Positions 22,454 to 64,000 of a DNA stretch of 64,000 nt are shown piece by piece. Under the pieces are notes generated by a model that was not told where the DNA came from, searched no databases, and worked only from the letters and a program-made list of their open reading frames with translations. A program made the position numbers and the translations under genes. Each line of letters starts with the position of its first letter. Positions within the stretch are counted from its first letter, which is position 1. Source of the stretch: Malurus cyaneus samueli (Eukaryota > Chordata > Aves > Passeriformes > Maluridae); NCBI GenBank assembly GCA_009741485.1, contig CM019218.1, positions 46,090,840 through 46,154,839 on the forward strand, written 5' to 3'.

Positions 22454-23866
22454 AAATCAGAATCAGAGAATTGTTTAGTTGGTAAGGATCTCTCAAGTCA
22501 TCAAGTCCAACCATTAACCAAGTCCACCACTAGACCATCTCCCTAAGCACCACATCTAAATGGCTTTTAAATAACCCCAGGATGAAGACTCAACCTTGTT
22601 CTAGTTGACAGTCCCCAGACAGCCTGTTCCAGTGCCTGAAAATCTTTTTGTGAAGAAATGTTTCCTAATATATCATCTACCTCTCTCCTGGTGCAAATTT
22701 AGCCATTTTCTGTCATCCTATACTTGGAACGGGGAGAAGCAACCACCCCTATGTGGCTGCACACCCTTTCAGGGAGTTGCAGAGAGTGCCAAGGTGCCCC
22801 CTGAGCCTCCTTTTCTCCACACCCAGCACCCCCAGCTCCCTCAGCTGCTCCTCACGGGCTCATGCTCCAGACCCTTCCCAGCTCCTTTCCCTTCTCTGGA
22901 CCCCCAGCCCTCAATCCTTTCCTGGGAGGGCCCAACTGGCACAGCATGGAGGTGTGGCCTCACCATGCCAGGACAGGGGACAATCCCTGCCCTGGCCTGC
23001 TGGCCCCACCATTGCTGATCCAGGCCAGGTGCCATTGGCCTCTTGGCCACCTGGGCACAGCTGGCCTCCAGCTGCTGTCAGCAGCACTCCCAGCTCCTTT
23101 TCCCCTGGGCAGCTTCCCAGACTCTCTGGCCCGGCCTGTGGAGCCGCCTGGGGTTCTTGTGAGCCATGGGCAGCCCCGGCCCTGGGCCTGTTGAACCTCG
23201 CGCCATCGGCCTCAGCCCATGGACCCGGCCTGTCCAGATCCCTCGGCAGAGCCTTCCTGCCCTCCTGCAGATAAACCCTCCCACCCAGCCTGGTGTGTCT
23301 GCAAACTGACTGAGGGAGCCCTCCATCCCCTCACCCACATCGCTGATAAAGGTTTTGAACGGGACTGGGCCCAGCATTGAGCCCAGGGGACACCGTTGGT
23401 ACGAGGTGCCAGCTGGATGGAATCTGCTCACACCCACTCTCTGGGCTCAGCCATCCGGTTTTTTACCCGGTGAACAGGACACTACCCTCTCCACAGAAAA
23501 CCAGTTTCTCCAGGAAAATGCTGTCAAACGATGTCACTAAATGATGTCAAAGATCTTCCCAAAGTCCAGGAAACATCAATAGCCCTTCCCTCATCCACTA
23601 AGCAGGTCATTTTTTCATAAAAGGAGATCAGGTTGGTGAAGCAGGATACTTTCATGAACCCCATGTCTGATCCCCTGTTTGTCCCATTTGTGCCACCTGA
23701 TGGCACCCAAGATGATCAGTTCCATGACCTTCCTAGGCACTGACATCAGGCTCACAGGCCTGTAATTCCTCAGATCCTCTTTTCTGACCTTTTTGTAGAT
23801 GCCTGTCACATTTGCCAACCTCTAGTCAACTGGGACCTCCCTGGTGAGCCAAGACCGCTGATAGCT
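22454..23866 (-). mobile_element. CR1 retrotransposon, 5'-truncated, inactivated
   Basis: On the minus strand this 1.4 kb copy carries the C-terminal half of the CR1 ORF2 reverse transcriptase and the 3' tail. Recognisable pieces in order are NYRPVSL (frame 23615-23818), SCFTNLISFY and LVDEG (23524-23706), and GSMLGPVPF followed by SQFADT (23078-23437). The pieces lie in different frames. The catalytic F/YADD motif reads FADT, with an Asp codon lost. It is a dead copy. GC-rich frames on the + strand here (22605-23274) are its antisense. Confidence 0.92.
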
Positions 23867-26381
23867 GTAGTATTTTAATTTTAGTGCTGCTGGAGAGTAA
23901 CCTCTCAATTATTTTCAACCCATTCTCTACTACACTAAGTTTAGAGGGATGCTGTGGCTGTACAAAGCTCTTGTTTCTATTATTTGCTCTTAAAAAAGGC
24001 AACTTGTAAATGTACTGTAGCACATTAAAACTAACCTGAATATTCTCTACTCCCACTCACCCATTATTTCAGCCACTTCAGGAATTCCTGGTTGTAAGAG
24101 TGGAGTATGTTCAAAATACCAGGGCATGATCGTTCTGGGAGGTGACTCCTCTGTGCTATTCACAGTGTGAAGGACCTGTGGCATTTGCATGAACAGCTGA
24201 GAGACTCCACGACCCTGAATGCTAAGGACAAACTATTTGTTGTGCAGGGACTGGAAGCCTGGCCTGTCCCAGCAAAGCCTGTTTCCTGTGTGCTAACATG
24301 ACTGCCATGGTGCTATTTTCTGTTATTTGCTTTTGCTCGTGTTTAGAATTTTCCCTCTTTTCTTTGGCTAAAACCACCAATTAAATGTGTCCCAAATTTG
24401 CAAATAGTTTTAGCCACCTTGATGCTGCATTACTTTGCCCATCTTAAGGGGGTTTTATAGTGCATACTGATTTAAAGGTTTGGTACTCTGTCTTATTTGC
24501 TGTTGTTACAAATTTGTAACTTTCCTATGCAAATCTGTAGGCAACTAATACTAAAAATGTATTTTTCTCTTGTTACAGAGAGCAAAGAATAGGAAAAGAA
24601 AAAAATACTACTGACTGGAAGTTCAATTACTAAACTATTAAATTAGTTTTCTTTATATTTTTATGGGTATTAATTGTTTTAACTCCCTTGAGCCTCTGAA
24701 GATCCCAAATGTACTCTGCATGTGGGCTGAACTCAAGAGGAAAGCCTCCTGGAATAGGCCTTTTAAAATTAATTAGTTATATGATCAATATATACAACAT
24801 ATATATATCAATACATACAACAGGGAATTAACAGTATTTGTTGAACAGGAACAAGCTTTTTGCATACCCATGACTTATTTTTTTATTAACAAATCCATTA
24901 TACGATTTTTTGTCATTATTTTAAGAGCTAGAATAAATGCCACATTGCAACCTGTTAGAAAGAAATAGAAAAAAAAATTTCTAGGGCAAAGCATCATTAA
25001 ACTGCAACACCTTTTTTGTTAATTTTTTGTATAATTTTCTCAAATAGCAACACAAGATAAAAGCATTCCAAATCCAAGTCTGAATTGATAGCTTTGTTTC
25101 CCTCTAATTGTTGAGTCGATTTTACCCACTGGATCAATTGAGAGTAGCCTGGAACAATTTCTGGTGGTCAATAAACAAATCAACTAACTAAAATTCTTAG
25201 TGCCTGAGCAGAAAACTATTTTATATTCCGAAAAGGAAAGATTGTATCTTTGATTTGTTTCTAATTATCTCCAACAAATAATTCAAATCTTAGTTTTCAG
25301 TCTAATTTCTGTTTTTTGAAAAGGTTCCTAAAAAGGCCAGTGACTTTTAGCCCTGGTATCTTTTGGAAATGTATGCTGGATATTTGTTATGGTTATTTGT
25401 TAGTCTGTGTAATTTTTTTTGTATAAACAGGTGAAATAATCGTTTACATACAAGTGCCCATATACAAGGGAAGCATTAACCAGCACTTAACTGGTAATGA
25501 AAATAATATTTTCTGAAGAACATCACATTGGAGTCAGCACGCGAGTTGTTTATTGGCATGAGTTAGTTCACAGCACTCAGCTTACTCCCCTGAGGAAAAC
25601 ACAACACTTGTGCTACAAGTACTACACAGGGAGTACTCAAAACATTAACCATTTAGATACTGGAAAAGAAATTAAGGTATGAGGTGATCAGTGAGAACAT
25701 GCAGGGATTGTGAAAGTATTTCTGTGCATGAGGACTGTCAGGAGTGAATGGAAAGTTGGTTCAGTACTGTTCTCGCTGTTGTGAAGATCCCAGTGATGCA
25801 GGAGGTGGGGGGAGCAGCAGGGGTATCCTTAGGTCAGGCTGGTAAATTGAAATAGCCTGCAGCCCTTCAGGTAATTCACCCTGAGTTGTGCCAGGGAGCC
25901 CCAAATGTGTCACTGTTTGTTTAACACTGCAAAGGAGGGCGAATGAAGAGAAAAGTGAATTTTTCTCCAGGTTTCAGGTGCCACATGGTATTGCCAGGTC
26001 AGCACTGCTCTGGATCTCTTGAACCAGGAAGCTGGTATTAAACTGAGGAGTTAGTTCAAAGTGAGATTAATTGCCTGAATGCTATTTTGGATGTTGGAGA
26101 ATGCACTTCATAAAATGACTTAATAATAGAGGTCATGGATGGGGCTAAAGCTGCAAGATGTCTGAACACACTTCGAGATAAGCTGTTCCAATCTAAGACA
26201 CTTATCTGAGTGTTTGGCTGAAGATGATTGTCCTACAAAGAGTTTGTATTTTGTTTCCACTCAAAGATAGATCTGTTTACTCATAAGTTCTTTCTCCATT
26301 TTTAATGTGGGACAGGAATTAAAAATTAATAAGCTTTATTTAGAGAAAAACAGCTATTTCTGTGAATTTCTGCACTATTAT

Positions 26382-26630
26382 TAAACTGAAAGAGGGCAGG
26401 TTTAGTTTAACTGTCGGGAAGAAATTCTTCACTGTGAGGATGGTGAAGCACTGGCACAGGTTGCCCAGGAGAGTTGTGGATGCTCCATTCCTGGCAGTGT
26501 TCAAGGCCAGGTTGGGTGGGGCTCTGAGCATCCTGGTCTAGTGGAAGATGTCCCTGCCCATGGCAGGGGAGTTGAAACGAGATGATCTTTAAGGTCCCCT
26601 CCAACTCCAATCATTCTTTGATTCTATGAT
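26382..26630 (+). mobile_element. CR1 retrotransposon 3' fragment
   Basis: Shows gaagaaattcttcactgtga, gcactggcacaggttgccca, a tail with cctccaactcca, and ends with gattctatga, the terminal CR1 repeat unit. The well-preserved tail suggests a younger insertion than the other fragments. Confidence 0.93.
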
Positions 26631-29600
26631 TTTGTTTATTGCTTGAGTTTTTACAGCACCACATTAGATTATTTTCACAAAGTTTTTTTTTTTTGCTAAA
26701 TGGTATTTTTTATTAAATGATATAATGGAATTCTTTATTCCATAAGAATTAAAGAATAGTTTTCTCTGGAGGTGATTTTCTTCATTTTTTTCCTCTCAGC
26801 CTTTCCCTATGTGCTTCAGAAAGGAATTGGTGGCTTCCTCCCACATATGTGTATTGCTTTTCCTTTCTTCTTCCAAGAGCAGAATTTAATATAAACCAAA
26901 AGTCATAGTGTATCTGGTTTAGCTAATTCTAAATCACAATGAGAATTTTCTTCATTAAGCTTTTTTTTTTTCTAAGATTTCCTGTTTATAACTGGTCTCA
27001 ATAATGACTTTAAAATATGCAGAAAAGTGAAATTTTCCGCCTTGGTGCCTACATTTATAGGCCTATCTATCCTAACTTCAAAATGGGCTGTGGCTGTTCA
27101 GAACTTTCAAAAGACTGTGGGGGTTTTGATTCTTTGTTTCTAGATGCAAACGTGAGCAAAAAAAGCTGCAGAGTGATCTAGAGTAGCAAACTTTGATTTT
27201 CAGGAAGAGAGCACTTTCTCTACCTAGCATTGATGAGAAAGAGATATCAGTGCAAAGCAGCTGAGTAAGAGCAAGAAACTAATTACAAAGGTAGGAAACA
27301 AAAATGAAAGCTTCCACATAAATGAATATCTGTTTAAAACAGCTAAATTCTGAAGTGTCAGTGCTTTACTACAAAACCAAAACCTGTCTGCATCCTGTAA
27401 ACAAAGTCAAATTCCAAGGCAAGCATAAAAAGTGATTTTTCATTGAGTTAAAAATATTGCCCTTGTCTCTCTGCAAATCAATTTTACATAATCAAAATGC
27501 TTTCACAGTATTTCCAGTCACCTACTGAATGTGCTAGTGGCTGCCAGCATCTAACTGATGTCTCATAATAGATATACTGAAATAATGAAGAAGGAAACTG
27601 ACTTCTTGTAGAATGGAAATAGCCAGAAGTAAGAGAAATAAAATCTAAAGGGACTTCAGTGGAAAAATAGGTTGCATTTGCAACATGCAGATAAACTTGG
27701 CCATCCACCTGTTGGTTTCATATTTTCTTTGCCTTTTCTGTACTTTGAGAAGTAATTTTGCTCTCACAAAGCTTCATGAAATTGCAGCTTTGAGAAAGAA
27801 ACTTTACCTCTGTGCGCTGCTCCAAAGCCCACAGGACTAGCAGAGATAGACTGGGTAAGGAGGTTCAGTTCTTTGACATCAAAACCACATCTAAGCCTTT
27901 CCTGAGAAAAGACCAAACTGTTTTAGCATTATTTTGTGAAGTCACAAAAAAGCTGTTTCACCATTTGTGATTGAAAATTAAATTGTTATTTGATGCTTTA
28001 GTAAGGAAGACAAGTATTTGCCCAGATTACTCACTTGATTTTGTTTTAACTGTAGGGACAAAACTGGAACATTGTTATTTGAAGTGTGAGTTATTGAAAC
28101 AATTTTTATGTATGTGTGTGTCTGTTTATTGCTATGAATGCTCAGTTTACCAATATCAGTTTGCCAACTGTTTTGATTTCTGTCAGTCTGGGTTTTTTCT
28201 ATATTTCATTAAGTAGTTAATGATAATCCAAGATTCTTGTCCATTTAATCCATCACCTTTCTGTTCAGGGTGCCAACATATTTCTGACTCAATTTTAGCT
28301 CTGTGACTGGTGCAGATCTGTTGTAGGTCCTGAGCTGAGTCCATTAATTTTAAGCCACCATATTAACTATGCAGTCCAGGCTGTGTTTGAAAATCATTGA
28401 AAATATAAATTGCAAGTTCAAATCCATGATGAATTATGATTTGTTGTTTGTGATATATGTTTTTTAAAATCTCATGATTGACACCTCGTAGTAAAGGAAG
28501 ATGGGTCTAAAGACTGCAAAAAAACATGCACAGCTTGAGCATGTGAGTTCAGTTCTTGCATTTCTTTGGAGATGGTGGCAAACTTTGATTTCAGTGTTTA
28601 AGTCTCTGGCCGCAGTTATTTTTTCCCCAATCTTAACCATGATTTCAGCCTTCAGAGTGTAAACTGTCACGAGTTCATTGTTGCTCTTTGTTCATATGTA
28701 ACACAGAGATCTTGTGTCACTTGGGGACTCAGGAAATGCTAAAATATAAATGACTTTGAAATTATCTGCATGTAAACTGCTCATACTGTTTATTAAATAA
28801 CTATTAGGATAACAGAGCTGAGCTTGACCAGAAGCTTAAATGAATGCTGGATTCTGTCCAAAACTTAAAATAATTATAGTCTTTCCAGTGTGGGTGTAAC
28901 TTTCACATTTGAGAATACATATACACAGGATTTGGCTTGGGGTTTGTCTTTTAATTTTTATTCTAAACCACACTGCTGTAGCTTCAAAAGACCATATATG
29001 GAAAATAATATTCCATGCAGAGGATTGCTTTCTCTTGGCTCCTGTCCGACAGCAAGATCAATAAAAGCAGCATGACACAAGTAATTTTCAGGTCTATTAG
29101 TGGAGCTGTCTGTCCTAGAAATTGAATGTGCTCTGTTATGTTGAAGGAAGAAGAAGGAATTTTTTCATTTGTGGGGTCATTTCCCTTAGAGGCATTTAGC
29201 TAGCTTGTAGCACTTGCATTTTGGAGAGTGAAGCCTGAATATATGGGCAAAATTGTTTGCATTTCTCTTTGAAGGATGTGGCAAGTTGTGTTAGATATTC
29301 ACCAAAGCAATGGAAAAGCGACACTAGGAATGGGAAAGGAAGGATTTGGTTAGGAATCTTTATGTTGAGTATTTCATGGCTACACCCCAGAGATATTTGA
29401 ATCTTGGACTTTCATTCATCCTGTGCTGGGAAGTGTGTGCCAGGTGCAGATTTCTGTTGCACATCACGCTTTACTTTCTAGTGCTATCCCCCAAAAGGGA
29501 GGTATTTGGTCAGAGTATTTATTTGACTTTGGTTCAGCTGAGCCTAACTTCTACTCAAGAAAAAAATGGGGTTTGGAAAGTTTCATTTGTAGATTATTTT

Positions 29601-30130
29601 GGTGTGCATAAAAATGCTTAGGGAGCGATACAGAACCCACTTAAATTAATGGTCTGATTCCCAGAGACTGTGGCAGTCTTGGTGGAGGAGGAAAAGAAGT
29701 TTAGGCTTGAACTCATTTTAGGGATAAAATGAGGTAAGGCATGAACACAACGGCTATTCAGGATATGATGTTGAAGTATCCTTTGAGAATAGGGTATGGC
29801 GATTTAATCTGATAATATCTTTATTATAGTGGAGAAAAAAAGGAAAAGCTGACAAGGTTGAAAGAACACACTTCCTGCAATCTATAATTCCTCTGTCATC
29901 GATAATTTAGTGTTGGATTTTTTATGTTGTACCACATTAACGATGCATAAAGTGAGCTCAGTAGCGAGCCCTGGATCAGCGGATTTGGTGCTCTGGGGTA
30001 CCGCGGGCTGTCAGTATGCGTTGGCATCGGTGTCAGCCACGACAGGAAGGGACATCCCGCTACCGCCCCCGTCGCCGTCCCCGCCGGACGCTCCCCAGCG
30101 CCCCGCTCGGGCGGTTCGGAGGCGCTGCGC

Positions 30131-30202
30131 GGGGCGGGCGGGGCGGTGCCGGGGCGGAGCCGTGCCGGGGCGGGGCGGGGCGCGGTGCCGGGCGGGCGGG
30201 GC
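30131..30202 (+). promoter_or_regulatory. GC-box cluster with G-quadruplex potential
   Basis: Roughly 70 nt made of repeated GGGGC/GGGCGGGG units on the + strand, including four closely spaced G-runs at 30167-30180. Such sequence binds Sp1-family factors and can fold into G-quadruplexes. It lies 120-190 nt upstream of the ABCC8 ATG. Confidence 0.65.
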
Positions 30203-30320
30203 GCGGAGCGGGCCGCCGGGGCCGCCGCGCTCCCGGCAGGTGCGGGCAGAGCCGCGGCCGCGCCGGCCCGCCTGATGTGCGCGGAGGCGGAGGCGGCGCC
30301 CGCTGCGCGCAGGGTCCGCC

Positions 30321-61147
<30,827 letters not shown>

Positions 61148-64000
61148 GTGAGAACTGTAAAATTCATACCTTTGCTACCACCTATCCAGTTTTTGAGAAT
61201 GTGTCTGTTGCTCATTTTACAATTTTAAGATTAGAAATAGCATGGTGATGAGTTATCTGTTCTTGTAATCTGCTTCCCAGCTATTTTTCACCTCTGTCAA
61301 GCATGTAGAAGGGTAAAAGGTGCTCACAAAAGGGTGTGTTTCAGCATGTGTCTCCTGTTTCTCAGCCTCTGCCTAAGAGGCTGCCTCTCAGGGGAGAGTT
61401 AGATGGAAACAAACAAGCCAATATCCTAAAAATCACTTTGAAGAGTCACAGTTAAGTTAATGACTACATGTCTAGTCCAGAATTGATGAATTTTTACTTT
61501 CTGATGAACGTGTTGGTTTGAGTGTTGAAAAACTAAACAAATAACAAGTAGAATTTCAGTTTCTTTTGAATATCAGCAGATTAGTGTAAAAACCTCCTAA
61601 TGCTTTTCGTATGCAGTGTAACCTGGTTGGTAGGGGAAGCAGATTTTGGGCTTGTATCTCCATTAGGACAACTTTATGACCTACCAATAAAGCTGTCTGA
61701 AGAGCTTACTGTGGGGCAGATACTGGACACCAGCCCTTGCTTAATTGCCTTTGTGTTGCTTTGGCGATGGAAAGGGGACTGCAGCAGGAGGCTGATTGCC
61801 CTCAGTGTTTGAAAATTCCCTGACAGTGCAAAGTCACAGCTGTGTCCTCTCCTCAGGAGTGTGAAATCTGAGAGCATCAGTGGCTGGCAGGAAATGTTCT
61901 GCAGTTACTGTGGTAGTCCCTAGAGCCATGGCAAATTGTCCTGCAAAGATTACAGCCAGCAAAGTATCTGGGAGCCCACACTGACACTGCCTGCCACCAA
62001 CAGGCATTTATTTTGGCTTGTCTAAGGATTTCTTTGCAAATGAATTGTGTCTGTTCATGCCACAGGAACAATTTGAAAGCAGTTAGTATCAGCACAGTAC
62101 TAATTGTTGCTGGCTGGGGGTTCTCCACGGGTTATTCTGTTGATACCTTCTTGCTGGCAGGCTGTTGCCCTGCCATTTGTGGTGCAGACAGGGATCAAAC
62201 TCTGTATCAAAGCTGACATGGTCCTCGCTTTCCTGGCTGTGTGTGTATCACCCAGGTAGTGTCCAGAGTGCATTGCTCAGTAGTGCTGCTGGTGCTACTC
62301 TTTCTAGAGTACCTCACCCTTCTGAGCAATATTTTGGAAGCATGTGCCAAATCTTTTCAAGCTATGCAAAGATGTGCTTGCTTAAATAGTTCAGGAAATG
62401 TTAAAAAGCAGTCAGCCTTGTGACACCGAGCACAGCTATTGTTGGCTTGCTGTGACTGTGTCCTGCTGTTACACCTTCCTTCTCACAAGTAGCTGGTCAG
62501 TAAGATCAGGTAAATGTTACCTAACCTGGAAAAGTTGTATTTCAGCTTTCTTTAGACTGAGATATTCTAACTGGTTTTAGCAAGTGTGCAAAGGCAGCTT
62601 CTGTAGTGACAGCAAGGGATTAAGTGGAGCAGAAGATGACCCAGCAGTGAAACCAGTATGTGAAGGACAGTAAGAGGCTTTGCATCTCAGACACCTCACA
62701 AACCCTGCTCTGCTAATATTGGCTACAGTCTCTGACGCCAGATGCTGTCAAGAACAGTAACCTTGTCAGTGTCTTTAATCATTACACATGGGCCTAATTG
62801 CAAAGCATCCCCATGGATTGACATTGACATTGTCAGAACCGCTGTGTGATTGACAGATTTAAAGCTGTTGCATGTAGGACCCCTAAAAACTTTTCAAGTT
62901 ATGGGGCCTGGGTGTCTGCTTCTGAGAAGGAGAACTATTGAAAGTCTTTAGAAAGGTGAGAAAATGTGATACTTCTTTGAGAAGGGGTGTTTTGGGGCTT
63001 TTTTTAGTATGTGGAGTGTTTATGCCATTGCAAATTAAAACTGAGCAGCCAACTGATGTATTTCTTAAATGTGAATCTAAGGGACAAAAAGTGCAGTGTA
63101 CAATTTTCTATCAGCAAAGGTTAAGCAGCAAGAGTGGCATTATGTATCTTACTGGGCTCAATATCAAACCATCTTTCCAGTCAGCTGTGCAAATACCTGT
63201 GTTTTAATCAATATGTCTGCTCTGTGGCTTAAAAATAAGTTCCCCTGTGGAGATATTGGAATACTGAAATTGTGCTGTCAGCAAGAGCTCTGCAGAGAAT
63301 GTCCTTTTTCTATTCTTTAAGAGTTTAGAACAGTGTGACATCCTGAAATAGGAGCTTTGGCCTCTAACAAAAGATTTCTCACAGCTGTACTGTGTTTCTT
63401 CAGTAATTGCCTCAGGAGCAGTGATTCCAGAAATATGCGGAGCATTGGGCAGGGGGTTTGTAGAGAGTACAGACACCTGGATACACAACTAGAGAATAAA
63501 ATTAAATTGTTCGCTGGCTTAAGACAGATATAGTCATGTTTGGATATGCATGGTCTGAGAATGTTTGCTGTCTTCTCTTCCTACCTCTCTAGACCCTGGA
63601 GCAAATTTATGGGGGACTTAACTGTCTGCTCCTTCTACATTAACAGCAATTTCTCAAATATCAATGTAATTTTCATACAGAGATTAAAAGTGCAACTGCA
63701 TATCAAATCCATATAGGCAGCATCTAAACCATCATTTGGTCCATTTAGAGACATTTGAAATGTTCTTTTAAATGTCTGGTTCACTGAACAAAAAAGGTAA
63801 GATTCCTAGCCCTGTTTTCTCAAGTTTTGTGCAAATAGTTATTTATATCTCTAGCACTGGAGCTTCTGATCATTTCCTTGGAGATAAAAGGCCTTCCCAT
63901 GGAGGAATTCTGAATTGATCCTGAATTAATCAATAGTCCTCTTATCCCATCCCAAATAGTTATTCTTCCCTTTTTTTGTTAGATTGTAGTACCCACTCTA
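61148..64000 (+). other. ABCC8 intron 12 (part)
   Basis: At least 2.85 kb to the end of the window. I searched for exon 13 (start VQKLSEF) in all + frames and did not find it. No other feature recognised. Confidence 0.8.

Larger units (their letters stand above)
14109..30040. other. USH1C 3'UTR and USH1C-ABCC8 intergenic region
   Basis: About 16 kb without a supportable gene on either strand. Contents are USH1C 3'UTR of unknown length, an A-rich stretch (17991-18015), an old palindromic repeat (19083-19189), a 1.4 kb antisense CR1 copy (22454-23866) and a CR1 tail (26382-26630). Open frames here are short or antisense to CR1. In mammals no gene lies between USH1C and ABCC8, in agreement. Confidence 0.75.

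Noticed and set aside
22605..23274. Long GC-rich + strand frames (137, 173 and 110 codons)
   Set aside because: They are antisense to the minus-strand CR1 copy; proline/serine-rich composition follows from that.
61148..64000. Search for ABCC8 exon 13
   Set aside because: No sequence encoding VQKLSEF or an equivalent after an acceptor; the exon must be downstream.

Overview
This is a stretch of vertebrate, almost certainly avian, nuclear DNA. It has short exons bounded by GT-AG splice sites, long AT-rich introns, one sharp CpG island, and several pieces of CR1 (chicken repeat 1) non-LTR retrotransposon with the typical avian CR1 3' end. No prokaryotic gene organisation is present. Nearly all long open reading frames in the six frames are chance or antisense frames; the real coding content is in small spliced exons.

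Positions 1 to 14108 hold the 3' part of USH1C (harmonin) on the + strand. Eight coding exons are readable. Two match the end of the long harmonin-b-specific insert, two are short linker exons, three encode the third PDZ domain, and a tiny last exon ends the protein in ...MTFF-stop, as in mammalian harmonin-a/b. The 5' part of the gene lies upstream of the window.

Positions 14109 to about 30040 are the USH1C 3'UTR and the intergenic gap. I find no gene there. It holds a 1.4 kb antisense, inactivated CR1 copy, a shorter CR1 tail and an old palindromic repeat. A CpG island with clustered GC boxes covers about 30040 to 30900.

Positions 30321 to the end hold the 5' part of ABCC8 (SUR1, the regulatory subunit of the pancreatic/neuronal K-ATP channel) on the + strand. 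Exons 1 to 12 are readable, covering TMD0, the L0 linker and nearly all of TMD1. Exons 2 to 12 have exactly the lengths I recall for the human gene (142, 122, 167, 243, 189, 165, 156, 135, 163, 41 and 146 nt). Exon 1 is one nucleotide short (147 instead of 148), which breaks the reading frame after Pro45. The window ends in intron 12, before the first nucleotide-binding domain.

The order USH1C then ABCC8, same strand, is the conserved vertebrate order (KCNJ11, encoding the Kir6.2 partner of SUR1, follows ABCC8 in mammals). The two genes are neighbours and not functional partners: harmonin scaffolds hair-cell stereocilia and intestinal microvilli, while SUR1 couples metabolism to membrane potential. 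I did not find evidence for an undescribed biological system. The most notable observations are the ABCC8 exon 1 frameshift, the conserved harmonin-b cassette exons, and an unexplained CpG-rich patch at about 860 to 1110.
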